Assembly (NCBI RefSeq): GCF_018143015.1
Contig: NC_054747.1
Coordinates: 37,501,733 to 37,565,732, forward strand
DNA: 64,000 nt
DNA from: Lytechinus variegatus
Lineage: Eukaryota > Echinodermata > Echinoidea > Temnopleuroida > Toxopneustidae
Direction of reading: 5' to 3'
This document shows, in pieces, positions 12,217-23,350 of the stretch. Numbering within the stretch: the first letter of the stretch is position 1; each line of letters starts with the position of its first letter. The notes below the pieces were generated by a model. That model saw only the letters and a list, made by a program, of their open reading frames with translations, did not search any database and was not told the origin of the DNA. The position numbers and the translations under genes were made by a program.

Positions 12217-12795
12217 ATCGTATCTGCGAAAATATTCATCAATTTTACCCAGTTTTCGTCTCATATGTGCAGAAAATGGAGAAGATCAGAATCCCGTGTT
12301 TCGCTTGGCGACTCCGATTCAATCCGCGTATATATCGACAAACAACAAATGCGACGATTTTCCAATTGCTCATTTGCACCCGTCTTTTGAAATCGACCAC
12401 CCGCGGTACACTAATTTACGGCCGATTCTTGTCGCGGTGGCGAATTATTTTTACTCTTTCAAATCAGTTCTCTATGACGTCAATATGCTAAATGATTGCC
12501 TCACTACTTCCACTACAAGCTCCGGCGCATGATTCGACGATTGACGATGGATATTTGTTCTAAAGCCGTTTCCTATCGGATTTCTTGGCTTTTCAGCGGG
12601 GTTTGGGTTTGGTCATTACAAATTTGAATAATTCTACTGAATTTTTACTTTTTGTTGCTTCTTTTTTCTCTCGTAAAATCAATTCTTGTCATTTCTATAG
12701 ACACTGCACCTACAATTTATGTACTCTCCCGCGCGTATCGTTTGCAATACGCAATGATTTTAACGCGCGCGAGGTGGTCGGTTTCGAAAGATGTG
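12217..12795. other. Spacer right of the Ty3/gypsy insertion
   Basis: Continuation of the spacer at 1,368-2,181. Frames at 12,167-12,532 overlap the LTR and show no family resemblance. I see no supported gene. Confidence 0.4.
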
Positions 12796-15049
12796 GGGCC
12801 TGTTGCATGTAATGGTCTTTCGTAGAACCGTTCTACGTAAGAACGAGATATCGCTCAACTGTTTCACAAAGTCGATTTGGGCGATATGAAGAATGGTCCT
12901 TGGAAAGACACCTCCAGACATGTCCTACGTAGGCATGATCTTCTTTGCACACCGCCCGCCACCGTTGGCAATGAGAGAAAATGCGGTTACGGCAAGCCAC
13001 ACTGACATATCACCTTTAAACATATTTTTAGGGGGTTGGGATGGCGCCAAGTTATTTTTTTACCTGGGGGCTATATCACTTTTCAGGTCGACAAGACGAC
13101 CAAAAGGGAAGTCATTTTAACTTCTCTGAGGGTAATGTAAGCCCAAATATTTTCAAAATATGTTTTCTTTTATTCCTTCTAGTCCTATCCCCACCCCTTT
13201 TCCATTAAAAATAAATAAACTTGAACTATGAAATGGGCTGCACTCCCTCACTGACTCCTTATGCTTTCTCAATATAGATAATTAAACAACATGAAAACAA
13301 ATTTCTTAAAAAGCAATTGTGTAAGTAAAAAACGTGTTTATAACGTTCAGCAAAAAAAAGACACAAAACTAAGATGTTAAACATGCTAAATCATTTATTT
13401 TTATTCATTATAATTATTATTTTTAATGAGCTTGATTATAATCAATGAAAATTAATTCTTGAATGGATTTGGGATAACTTAAGATGTAACAAAACAAAGA
13501 TCTGCAAAAATAGCTAATTGAATTTAAAGAGAAATTCCAGTAGTTGCAGTTAACACTGATTTCATGAGAAAGTCTGTAAAACAAGGCTTAATTGCCAGTA
13601 TATCATCGAGGATCTAGATCTGGTACAGTTACTTTAACTGGACTTTGTGAAATCTTGAAATCTATGCTGAAAAATGTTCACACCGAAAATCCCCAACACA
13701 GATAAGCGCACGTGGGACAATGTATAATTATTGCTTAGGGCGTCGGGCCCAACGCCCTACCCGAATCCCGTGCTTATTTGCTGATTTCTCAGCAATTACA
13801 CAATTTCTTCCAGAATCCTTTGGCACATGTATGCGTTTTATTTATACAAACAGACACTTTAGTGGTCATTTCATTGGATTCTGTACGAACTCATTTTGAT
13901 ATCGTTACCAAAACTAGCATTTACCTTTAAGATACAGATTATGCCCATAGATTACGAATCCATCACAATGAAGATAAGTTCACAAAGAAAAGATTATGAA
14001 AAGTCCATACGAAGAGGCGCATTTCAAATCGCAGGGTAGGCCCCAAAAGAATCACGTTAGTCATATATATTTTGTATATTCTTAAACCTTATATTCTTAT
14101 ATAAATTTCCATTAATTCAGTGATCAACTTTAAATATGACCAACGTTTATGATCGTTGTAATTTTTAGCATTATTTCCGGTTAACGTTATTTTTTCCATT
14201 GCGGATTACACAGCTTTTTCTGTTTTAATTATTATTGAATAGCACTACTTTATTCACTTGGCCATGTTTGCAACAATGTTCATATTTTCCTTGTCTTCAG
14301 ATACTCAGCATGCAACTGAGGTATGTTTATACTCTAAACACTCACATTTGTATTTCTTGCGTTATATCTAACAAATAAAATAAATAAATTACATATTTCA
14401 CACGCAGCCTCTCATATTTTCCTCTTTAGTCTCGTACAATCAGACACTGTTGATTTTGTTTACACCATTCAAACCCTATTTTTACCTCAACAAATAACAT
14501 AATAACGCATAATTTGCAAAATTGTCATCAGAGATAAGTATTATATAAAATATAGAATACTGAACTACTATAATGTCTAAATTACTAAGTTAAATCAATT
14601 TTTATATCGGGCAAGGGTCTCTTTTGTTGAAATATCAATGAAAGGTGTCTTTAAAAGGACACCATGTTCTAAATAAGGGAAATAATGAACATTTCGATTT
14701 TATTCAGTTATGTTTGTGAATCTTTAAAGTTTTTTTTCTCTTTTTACCTCATAAAGTAAGCTCCATACATCAATTCTACAATCAGTAATAAATAAAACAT
14801 CATTTGATCTTTTTTTATTGAAATAAATGATTTAAGAAAACTCGTCATTCCGAAATAAAAGGTTCAGGTGACGATGAAGACTAAATATTTTTCCGATACT
14901 ATCGATATAAAACGATGTCGCGGACTTGGAAGACAAAATTGCCTTCGTGAAACGGAAAGCGCTGATTTGTCGCCAATCTTCCTATCTCGGAAGAATGGTC
15001 CTAGGATGTTCCTACGTATCGCTCATCTCGTCATGCAACAGGCCCGTGG
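12796..15049 (+). mobile_element. Harbinger-like non-autonomous DNA transposon, copy 2
   Basis: Ends are GGGCCTGTTGCATG (12,797) and CATGCAACAGGCCC (ending about 15,049), with GTG on both sides as a possible 3-bp target duplication. Most of the first 1.6 kb is the inverted counterpart of 1-1,367. It contains an inserted TTAA MITE. No transposase reading frame is visible, so it would depend on an autonomous relative. Superfamily is inferred from the terminal motif and duplication size. Confidence 0.6.
13524..13930 (+). mobile_element. TTAA-flanked MITE (first of two copies)
   Basis: A segment of about 400 bp that is missing from the corresponding place in the copy at 1-1,367. It is bounded by TTTAA on both sides and has imperfect inverted ends (TTAAAGAGAAATTCCAG and, inverted, TTAAAGGTAAATGCTAG). 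A second copy lies at 63,483-63,868. TTAA targets suggest mobilisation by a piggyBac- or Kolobok-type transposase. Confidence 0.7.
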
Positions 15050-15281
15050 TTGATATGTGGTAGTCTCACCATACAGTATAACCCCACACTACTGACTGTG
15101 ACTGTAGGTGGTGCACTATCAATCGAAACGTGTGTCTAGAATTTCCTATGTTAATAATGGTTTCAAAAAAGTTGAAATGAATTGAAAAAGTTTACCAAAA
15201 AAATACAAATCTTTCTTGGTAAAATTTGTGATAAGGTCACTTGTGCTTCCTCAACTACTGTATATTTTTCTGTCCGCCGTA

Positions 15282-16398
15282 TTAAAGGTCAAGTCTAGAC
15301 AGTCCAGAAAAATGTTGATTTTAATCAAAGAAAAATCAAACAAGAATAGTGCTGAAAGTTTCATGAAAATTGGATGTAAAACAAAGTTATATTTTAAGTT
15401 ATATTCTTTGCAAAATAGTTGTATGCAAGACTAAGTGATATTATGCAAACGAGAGTGTCAGTGTCCCTCACCATTTCTTCTGTTTTTTATTGTTTGAATT
15501 ACAATATTTGGATTTTTATTGATTTGACATTAATGTCAAATTTTTTGGCAAGATGGTCCTTCAAGGGAAAATTCACCCTGAAGACAACTTTGTTGTAAAA
15601 ATAGCAGAAAAAATAATAAAAAATATTGGTGAAGGTTTGAGGAAAATCCGTTAAAGAGTAAGAAAGTTATTAGAGTTCAAAATTTTGGATTTGTGACGTC
15701 ATAAACGAGCAGTTGCCCCATGTGTTATGTAATATAAAATGTATGAATTTCAAATTTTGTATGGTTCCTGATGACTTAATTTTGTTTTCTTTTCATGATC
15801 TGGTGTGAAATCATTTGTCTATTGATATACAAAAGTTACAGTGAAAACCATTTTCAATTTTCTGAGAAAATGACATTTCATTGATTTTTTACCATTCGCT
15901 ATGTAGGAATGCTGCTCGCATATGACGTCACAAATCAAATAATTGAAATTCTAATAACTTTTTAATTATTTAGTGAATTTTTCTCAAACCTTCGGCAATA
16001 TTTTTTATTATTTTTTCTGCTATTTTTACAATAAACTTTTTGTCAGGATGAACTTCCCCTTTAATTAAGGACCATCTTGCCAAAAAATTTGTTGAAACAA
16101 TGGTAATTCCACATGTTCAGGGAAGAAGAAAACTTTGTTTCACATGAGAATGAGTAGAAAATCAGAAAATTTCATATAATGAAATAAAGAAACAATAAGT
16201 GAAGTCATCAGTCCCCTCATTTGCATACTGACCAGGATGTGCATATTATTATCAAACTGTTTTGTGAAATTAAACAAAGATTTTTCAATGTCAAATCTTT
16301 CTTTTATTCCATCCAATTTTGAGGAAATTTTCAATATGCTTGTTGGATTTTCTCTTTTTATTCAAATCAATTTTTTTTGGGGTGGACTTGTCCTTTAA
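15282..16398. mobile_element. TTAA MITE, outer of a nested pair
   Basis: Begins TTAAAGGTCAAGTC and ends GACTTGTCCTTTAA. The two halves are imperfect inverted copies (for example GGCAAGATGGTCCTT near 15,547 and its complement near 16,068). A second MITE sits at the symmetry centre. Confidence 0.7.
15560..16064 (-). mobile_element. TTAA fold-back MITE, inner copy
   Basis: About 505 bp, inverted relative to the copy at 54,587-55,095 and similar over its full length. Ends are variants of AGGGGAAGTTCACCCTGA; the left TTAA is altered, the right is intact at 16,061-16,064. Confidence 0.8.
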
Positions 16399-16722
16399 AG
16401 ACCCAAGGTCTATCTTCATACATTGTTCATCTGTCATGGCAACAGCACTTCACCAGACCTTTTCATTGCATTCCATTCTCTCATTTATTTCCTCTGTTAT
16501 GCTTCATAGTTTTCAATTCCTTAGTTCCACTCCACATGGCCTCGTTTTCTAGTTCTCATTAGTATTCAGTTCCACCTCATGGTCACCCTTCTATGATTTT
16601 AATTGGTTCCTATTTTTCAATAGGGTTAGTTCATTTTGTGGACACTTTCCTTTGTATTTGATTGGTGGAGTTGATAAAATGTGAGTGCATTGGCATTGGC
16701 ACATATGATTTTAGGAGGCTAA
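16399..16722. other. Intergenic
   Basis: Short unique stretch between the nested MITEs and the GC-rich fold-back. I see no gene. Confidence 0.5.
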
Positions 16723-17408
16723 TGCCCGGTTGACACTTGCACGCATTGTGGTGCCCGCATTGCCCCGCATTGATGCGTGCCAGTGCGGGACACTTTATGG
16801 CACGACTTGGCTATATCAGTGTCCCGACACGTTCACGACATGTTTGCGCATTGTTTGCACATAGTTCGCGCATAGTTCACGCAGTGTTCGCGCATAATTC
16901 ATGCAGTGTTCACGCACTGTCCCGACGTGCTTTCAGCAAATATTCTCGACACCCTATTCTGTGACGTATCTAGCGCAAATTTAAATATTCAACGCTCTTG
17001 TGTTGACACCCTCTACGTTTGTTGATTAGGACGACTCATACTGATCACGTGGTCTGCACTCACAATTTTGCGCATATCATTCGTGAACTATGCGTGAAGT
17101 ATGCTTGACATATGCGCAAAGTATGCGCGACCCTGTCGTGAACTAGTCGTGAAGTGCGTGCCACTACCCCGGGGGTGTGCCTACTATTCTTTGCGCCACG
17201 AAATTTCTATTTCGATGCCACGCAGTGGTACACAGTGGCACGACTAGGTTGCGCATAGTTCACGAATTTGTAATGCGTGCCACAATTTTCAACATGTTGA
17301 AAATTTTGGCACGCACTGCCACGCACCTATCCGCAAGCTGGCACGCATGAGTGCGTGCCCATGCGCAAACTATGCGGGAACCACAATGCGTGCAAGTGTC
17401 AACAGGGC
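16723..17408. mobile_element. GC-rich fold-back element upstream of PIH1D2
   Basis: Inverted ends of about 28 bp: GCCCGGTTGACACTTGCACG at the left and its complement at the right. The interior is unusually GC-rich for the region and packed with degenerate CGCGCATAGTTCACG-like repeats in both orientations. No coding frame is convincing. It ends about 660 bp before the PIH1D2 start codon. Confidence 0.65.
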
Positions 17409-18050
17409 ATATGTCAGTGCTCACCTGTGCCGACCACAAAGTAATGTTGTTAGCCTAACAGAGGCTAGCGCTTGTTAGCTCAGTCACATTTTTCGGATTG
17501 TGAAGTCAAACGGTTATTTGAATTTGAAAGCAATGCATTGTTGTAACATTAGGCATGGCTGCCATATGACCAGTTGTAACAGGGCTCCTGTTAGCGCATT
17601 GTTAGCGCTAACAACGCTTCAGTGCGGTCAGTACAGATATACGTGTACTGTATATTGCCACTGAGAGTCTTGACCAGTGGAAAATGAGCAGCTTTTTTCA
17701 GTTGAGGCTGAACTAAAAGCATTCTTTGTTACACCTTATGGAGGGTCCATGGATTGTCGTTTGCGAGTGAGTTCCATATTCCAGGACATATCAAGAAGAA
17801 TTTCAACTATAGTAACTTTGCCATTATTGTATTACTTCCATGGAAAGCTTGATTGCATATTAGTTGCTGAACTCTCTTTTAGTATGGTAGTAGTCCTAAT
17901 GGCTGCTACAGTTGGTCCGTACATGTGCCATGGTTGTACCTCTTTTGAAATGTCCCCCTGATTGTATAAGAATTCAATAATGTGCTACAGTTGTACATAC
18001 ATGTAGTTTTGTTGCCTGCCTGTCTTTTCTTTTGAACACGGGCCTTCCAG
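17409..18050 (+). promoter_or_regulatory. Presumed 5' region of PIH1D2
   Basis: No clear gene. A pyrimidine-rich tract followed by CCAG at 18,047-18,050 looks like a splice acceptor, so the first coding exon may be preceded by an untranslated exon in this stretch. No TATA-box was assigned. A frame at 17,677-17,961 has no recognisable domain. Confidence 0.3.
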
Positions 18051-18072
18051 ATCGTTCAAACACCACACGGTT

Positions 18073-21000
18073 ATGATGGATATGGGACTAGGTGAAGATG
18101 GTGGTACACTGAAGCAAGCCTCTCATGTCTGGGCTATGCTTGATGAGATGGCCAATTCTGATCCTGCGGCATACCAGAGATTCATCAAGAAAACCATGGA
18201 AGAAGGAAAAGAGAACATGGATCTTCCCAAGCCATTCGCCTGCATGAAGACATCTATCATTGTATGTATTTATTTCTATCAAAAGTCAATGGCCCTTATT
18301 CTGAAGTCGGGTTTAACTTAAACTCAGGTTTAAAGTTGTGGTTTAAGTATGGACAGCCAATTGTTACATAAATCACTAAGAGTAGAGATATCATAATTCA
18401 GCTCAGTTGGCTCTCAAATCATTCATACATGTAATTGTCTCGGAAGTATAAATAGAGTGGTCGTCTTCACCATCGATGAATCCGGAAAGAGCACACTAAA
18501 CATAAGAAACATACAACTTAATAAATACTTTGAGACTTTTGGCTTCCCATAATTTTAGCACAGAGTTAGACCATGGTCTAAGTTAAACCTGACTTCAGAA
18601 TACAGGCCAATGAGTAAATGTATTATTGCATTTTATGAGTTTGTTTTCTGAAGCCTCCCCCTTCCTCATGAATTCATTATTTTTATTCCAATAAGAGTAT
18701 ATGGACTTGAAAAAATATTTCTTTATACATTCACCACCCTAACATCACATTATTGGAACATGAAGCCCACTCAATAGCAAATTACAAACATCTATATACA
18801 TGTAAAGTACTTTCTTTTTACTGTTGAAGGGCAATCTGATTCAATAATTTCATGTGGCAGAATTCATGCACAGCAATGTCCATTTAGTGTATAGTATATC
18901 ATAATATTCAGTATTAATATTGAATATTGTAATTGAAAGAGTCTCGTATCAATTTGTTTGAATTCTTATGTAATTGATGATTCATTTTTAAAGTGCATAA
19001 ACATATTATATTTGCTTTTATATTTCATCTACATAGATCCCGTATATGTTTTGGCTGTACATCAAATTTTGTAGCTAGATCCCTTGCAGCTTCTAAAGGT
19101 TCAGACTTAGATGCAGTAGCCATGTTTTCCAGCCCTTTCTGGGGCTCTCAGATTAAATGCTATTTTTATCAAAACCTCTCATATACATGTATGAATTCAT
19201 CATTGATATTTCTATTTGATTCAGACTCCATCAAAGTCTGTGTTGTACAGGTACATCAAGTTTTGTAACTAGAACCAGATCACGGGAACCTGCTACAGGT
19301 TCAGACCCAGATGAAATAGACATATTTTCCAGCCCTGTGGGGGGGGGGGGGTTCTTTCATATTACATGTATCTTCAAAGTGATCTCTTTATGTCCCCAAA
19401 CCTCCCTTGATATATTCATCATTGGTATTTCTACTTCATTCAGACCCCATCAAAGTCTGTGTTGTATATCAACCTGTGTAGCTGGAAGAAGATCCCTAAA
19501 CCTTCTACTGATTCTGACCCCATTGCAGTGGCTACAGGACCTCTTGAAGATAGCAAAGATGCTTCAGGTAAGAGAGGAAATCAGACCTTCTTCATACCAG
19601 AGAAAAAGATACATGAGGGCTGGGGGCTACTTTCACCCACATACATTTGTAATTCCGAAGCTTCATGTTTCCGAAGGTTTGGATATTCCGAAGGTTCGTT
19701 ATTCCGAAGGTTCCTAATTCCAACGGTTCTTAATTCTGACGGTTCGTTAGTCCGAAAACGAAATGAGGTTCATTAGTCCAAAAACGAGGTGAGGCTCGTA
19801 ATTCTGAAGGTTCATTAATACGAAAACGAAATGAGGTTCATAATTCAGGAGGTTCGTTAGTCCGAAATCGAAATGATTAACGAACCTTTTTTCGTTTTCG
19901 GACTAACAAACCTTATTTCGTTTTCGGAACAAAGAACCTTTGGAACAACATACCTTATATCGTTTTCGGATTATCGAACCTTCGGAATAACGCCACAAAT
20001 GTTCGGATTAACGAACCCTTTTACGTTTTCGGATTAACGAACATCGAGGTATAGGCAATTAACGTGTTACAGAATTACGAACCTTCGGAATTACGAAGTG
20101 TAATCCTTTCGCCCCAAAATGCTAAAAAAAAATGCCCCAGAAAATCAAATATAGAGTCCTGGGAAATCCCCATTCATTGCAATGTTAAAGCTTCACCAAT
20201 GTAAAAAGGTTTATAAAGCCAGTAAAAAGTTGTTAAAAGAAAAGTAAACCTTGAAAATGATAAAATGGATAATTAATTGCATACTTCATACTGACTTTGT
20301 ATGAATCTGAGCAGAATTACTTAGAGTAATTACAGTGTACTTCATTTATTTGCAACGGTCAGGACATTTTTTTTTATAAAGGAATCAGTGAAAATCTGTT
20401 GTGTATTGATGGTTGAACAAAGAAAAAAAAGATGAATCTTCAAGATTTTAGTTCTAGATTTGATGACATGCCCAAAAGGCCTACACAAGGCACTCATGAT
20501 CACCAAATAAAAACATACTGGTGTTTTAAATAAATTGTGTACCGGTAGTTTGCTCTTATAACCCTTCAAGCTAAACACAATGCAATGGAATATATGAATT
20601 TAAATTAATTATATAATTAGAGAATTCACACAGGACAATGACTTTGTTTACAATACATGTATGTAGTTTTCACATTTTCCTTATTTTCATGATAATACAA
20701 TTTATCTAAATGCTGCATACATGTAGTATTACCCCCGGCTAATACTGAGTATTTGTTATATCAAGAGAAAAGGAAAATGTTCAGGAGCCTAATTGGAGCA
20801 GGACAAACACCTATTGACAATTAGCTGTTCCTTCAAGCGTATGTCAAGCCAGATTAGACAACATCGTTATTTGGCGCTGAATATTAAACAAAAGCAATGC
20901 AGCCCCTAAAATAGTATTGTGTTCAACCTGGCTGGATCTGTTACTGCTTTCTTGATTAAAATATCCTGTATTTTCATTTTATCATTTCCAGGTAAATACA

Positions 21001-23350
21001 GTGTTGTCCGATTGGCTTTCAATCCTTACGTTCTAGAAGAGAGTTTTCAAAATGCTGTCGATCGTGACCTTCTGATCAACCTCGGAATGGACTATGTGGA
21101 GAATCAACACAAAGTTAAACTCTCCAGGTCGTACAAAGAGTGCCAAGGCCTCAAGTTCAAAGGAGACATCTCCACGTTGACATCGGCAAAGCGGTTCTTC
21201 GGGAAGCGGGAGAAGACGGAAGCAGAAATCTTGGAGGAGAACCTTGCGGGACTCAGCCCGGACACGCTCCTGGGGAAGATCCATGAATTGTCAAATCAGG
21301 ACCTAGGGCAGTCAGAACTGGAGGACAGGCTGAAGGATCTTGCTGTACAAAAAAATGTAGGATCCACCAAAGATCCAGGTGGAAACAGGAAAGGTGGACT
21401 GATCCAGGAGATCTCTAGCACCAAGTTGGAGCTGCCAGAGCCGGAGTACAGTCTTGATCTCCAGGAGGGTGATGAGAAGGGTCCCAGGAGACTTGAGTTG
21501 AGATTGGAGCTTCATGGTGTACAATCCGTCTCTCAGTGTGAACTGGACATCTCAGAGGTAACATATTATTGGCATACCAGAGAACTGATTCACGAAAAGT
21601 TTTGTCAGTTATTTTTTTATTTTACTTCGAACGACTCACAGGACTTTTAGTGGCCCATGACATTGAAAATCACTGACTCGTTATTCTCCACTGGTCTACT
21701 GTTCACTGAAAATTAACAGTTTGATGATCTATATACAATACCTCTTTATAGATATACCAACCCCATTCTTAAAAGTTTAAATGTGTTGTATAGCTGAATT
21801 TGATGATTGTTAACCCTATCTAGGCTGGGGATTTTTTTCTCTTCTGTCGATTGAGCCAAAAAATTGCATTTGTAAGGTTTGATCAGTTTCTTTTGGAACC
21901 TAGTTTATATATGCTTGCAAATCCAAAGATGTCTTATCAAACATTGTCTAGGACATATTATACATAATTGTATCATTATTTCATGCAAATCACTGTAAAG
22001 TGATTATGCTAATTTATGCATAATTAGTATGCAAAATGGTTTTTCCTCTAACTCCCAAAATAAAGTTCCAAATGCTCTAATATTTGGTATATAAACTCTT
22101 TTAGATATTGTTTGAAGGTTTGCATGGTGGCATGTACAATTGCTGATGTGGTTTACGGTACACCATGTGGAGTGTTGTAGAAGCAGTGGATAGAAGAAGA
22201 GAAGGAAGTGGATAGGCGAGAAAGTGGAGATTTGAGAATAGAGTATTCTTTCTTGAGAATAGTCCTGAAAAGGACTGTAAACCAGAAGGAATGTTGAGTG
22301 AGAACAGCTTGAGTAGTAGAGCTGATGAGGAGATGCTGGCTTGCGTCGGCGAGTAGAGATGATGAGTAGTAGAGAGACTCGACGTTTCGGACAGGTTGAC
22401 ACTCCTGAAGACGGACAGTCAACCTGTCCGAAACGTCGAGTCTCTCTACTACTCATCATCTCTACTCGCCGACGCAAGCCAGCATCTCCTCATCAGCTCT
22501 ACTACTCAAGCTGTTCTCACTCAACATTCCTTCTGGTTTACAGTCCTTTTCAGGACTATTCTCAAGAAAGAATACTCTATTCTCAAATCTCCACTTTCTC
22601 GCCTATCCAATTCCTTCTCTTCTTCTATCCACTGCTTCTACAACACTCCACATGGTGTACCGTAAACCACATCAGCAAACTCTTTTAGGTGTTCTATTCA
22701 CATTTATGATTTATGTGTTACAATTTCTGTGTTTTTTCTACTTTTGTTTTTCATACTTTTTTCAATAAATTGTATCAGGGACTCTTTTGAGATCATAAAC
22801 ATTATAAAACCAATCCATTGAGGCCACCAAAACTTAAAATAATCATACATTTATGATTTTTTTTTGCTGAGAACACAATTTGCATCCAGTTTGTACGTGA
22901 AATCACATTTTTGAGCAGTTTTTTGTCTGACTTGCACTTCAAAATGTTGCAGAATTTCGGAACCGTGTACCCAGGCATTGTGAAATTGGTCTCAAAAGTT
23001 TTTTTTTTTTTAATTTTGTGTGAATCGGTAAGGTTAAAAGTAATGTTTTCACCTGTCAATGCATATAGTAATTGTGGATTTTCACCCTTGTCAGAAGAAT
23101 TTCTGATGGTGGTGATGATGATTGTGATGATGACGATGGTGGTGATGGTGATAATAGTGATGTTGATCTTGATCATGATAATTCAGATGTTTTCGTATGT
23201 CTCATTTTTCAGGATGAAGTCAGCCTGTTTGTCGAGGGGAAGTACGACCTCCACCTACGTTTTCCAGAACTGATCTCCGAGTCTGACGCGAAGGCCAGGT
23301 TTTACAAGAAATCTTCAGTGCTGTTGGTCACATTACCAACCCAGAGATGA
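18073..23350 (+). CDS. PIH1D2: PIH1 domain-containing protein 2
   Basis: Four coding exons: 18,073-18,261, 19,444-19,567, 20,992-21,557 and 23,213-23,350. All introns are GT-AG and phases fit (0, 1, 0), giving 338 residues against about 315 in human. Exon 1 carries the N-terminal helix (HVWAMLDEMANSDPAAYQRF). Exons 2 and 3 carry the PIH1 domain (LYINLCSWKKIP, VVRLAFNPYVL). Exons 3 and 4 carry a C-terminal CS-like beta-sandwich (LELRLELHGVQSVSQCELDI, then KSSVLLVTLP). PIH proteins act as HSP90/R2TP co-chaperones, several in cytoplasmic preassembly of axonemal dynein arms; the precise partner here is inferred from the family. Two starts are possible: the second ATG at 18,076 has the better context. 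Exon assembly follows homology recalled from vertebrate PIH1D2. Confidence 0.92.
18291..18608. mobile_element. Fold-back MITE in PIH1D2 intron 1
   Basis: Inverted ends GGCCCTTATTCTGAAGTC and GACTTCAGAATACAGGCC, with further pairing of GTTTAACTTAAAC-like sequence. AAT flanks both sides. It begins only about 30 bp after the exon 1 donor. Confidence 0.75.
19037..19131 (+). pseudogene. Decayed duplicate of PIH1D2 exon 2, copy 1
   Basis: Follows an acceptor-like TACATAG and matches the second ghost at 19,225 (shared TACATCAA, TTTTGTA, AGGTTCAGAC and TTTTCCAG). Through it, it matches exon 2. Stops interrupt every frame corresponding to the exon, so it should not be coding. Confidence 0.65.
19225..19331 (+). 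pseudogene. Decayed duplicate of PIH1D2 exon 2, copy 2
   Basis: The 3' splice site and first 18 bases match the real exon 2 at one mismatch (TTGATTCAG then ACTCCATCAAAGTCTGTG against TTCATTCAG then ACCCCATCAAAGTCTGTG). After about 21 bases homology weakens and stops appear. The upstream CATCATTGATATTTCTA also matches the intron before the real exon, showing a tandem duplication of exon plus flank. Confidence 0.75.
19647..20098. repeat. TTCGGAATTACGAACC-type repeat array in intron 2
   Basis: Begins about 80 bp after exon 2. The first half repeats AATTCCGAAGGTTCGTTA in plus orientation, mixed with CGAAAACGAAATGAGGTTCG. From about 19,875 the same units run in the opposite orientation, so the whole can fold back. 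The same family forms the larger palindrome at 48,299-49,170. It is not coding. Confidence 0.8.
21812..22104 (+). repeat. Dispersed repeat, copy 1 (CCCTATCTAGG family)
   Basis: Starts TTAACCCTATCTAGGCTGGGG and includes GATTATGCTAATTTATGCAT. The same blocks in the same order occur at 38,849-39,300. It lies in PIH1D2 intron 3 and is interrupted at its right end by the fold-back element at 22,105. Confidence 0.6.
22105..22676 (+). mobile_element. Fold-back Penelope-like remnant, copy 1
   Basis: After a tail of about 36 bp, two arms of about 245 bp form an almost perfect palindrome. It is flanked by a 12-bp target duplication AAACTCTTTTAG (22,093-22,104 and 22,677-22,688). The centre holds CCTGAAGACGGACAG and CCTGTCCGAAACGTCGAG. 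The arrangement of inverted terminal repeats and a long duplication fits Penelope-like elements, known for inverted LTR-like ends. No reverse transcriptase or GIY-YIG domain is present. Reading frames on both strands give the same arginine-rich peptide, a consequence of the palindrome. It lies in PIH1D2 intron 3. Confidence 0.6.
23103..23190 (+). repeat. GAT/GGT microsatellite
   Basis: Imperfect GATGATGGTGGTGAT run just upstream of the PIH1D2 exon 4 acceptor (pyrimidine tract and CAG at 23,210-23,212). Confidence 0.8.

Noticed and set aside
17677-17961. Upstream frame as an N-terminal exon of PIH1D2
   Set aside because: No similarity to PIH proteins and no donor that would join it in frame with confidence.
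19459-19776. Exon 2 of PIH1D2 extended downstream as an unspliced frame
   Set aside because: It runs past a good GTAAGA donor into the repeat array; the spliced reading agrees with homologues.
22004-22688. Identical arginine-rich frames on both strands (also 31,428-31,951)
   Set aside because: Each strand of a palindrome codes the same peptide; it has no protein domain.
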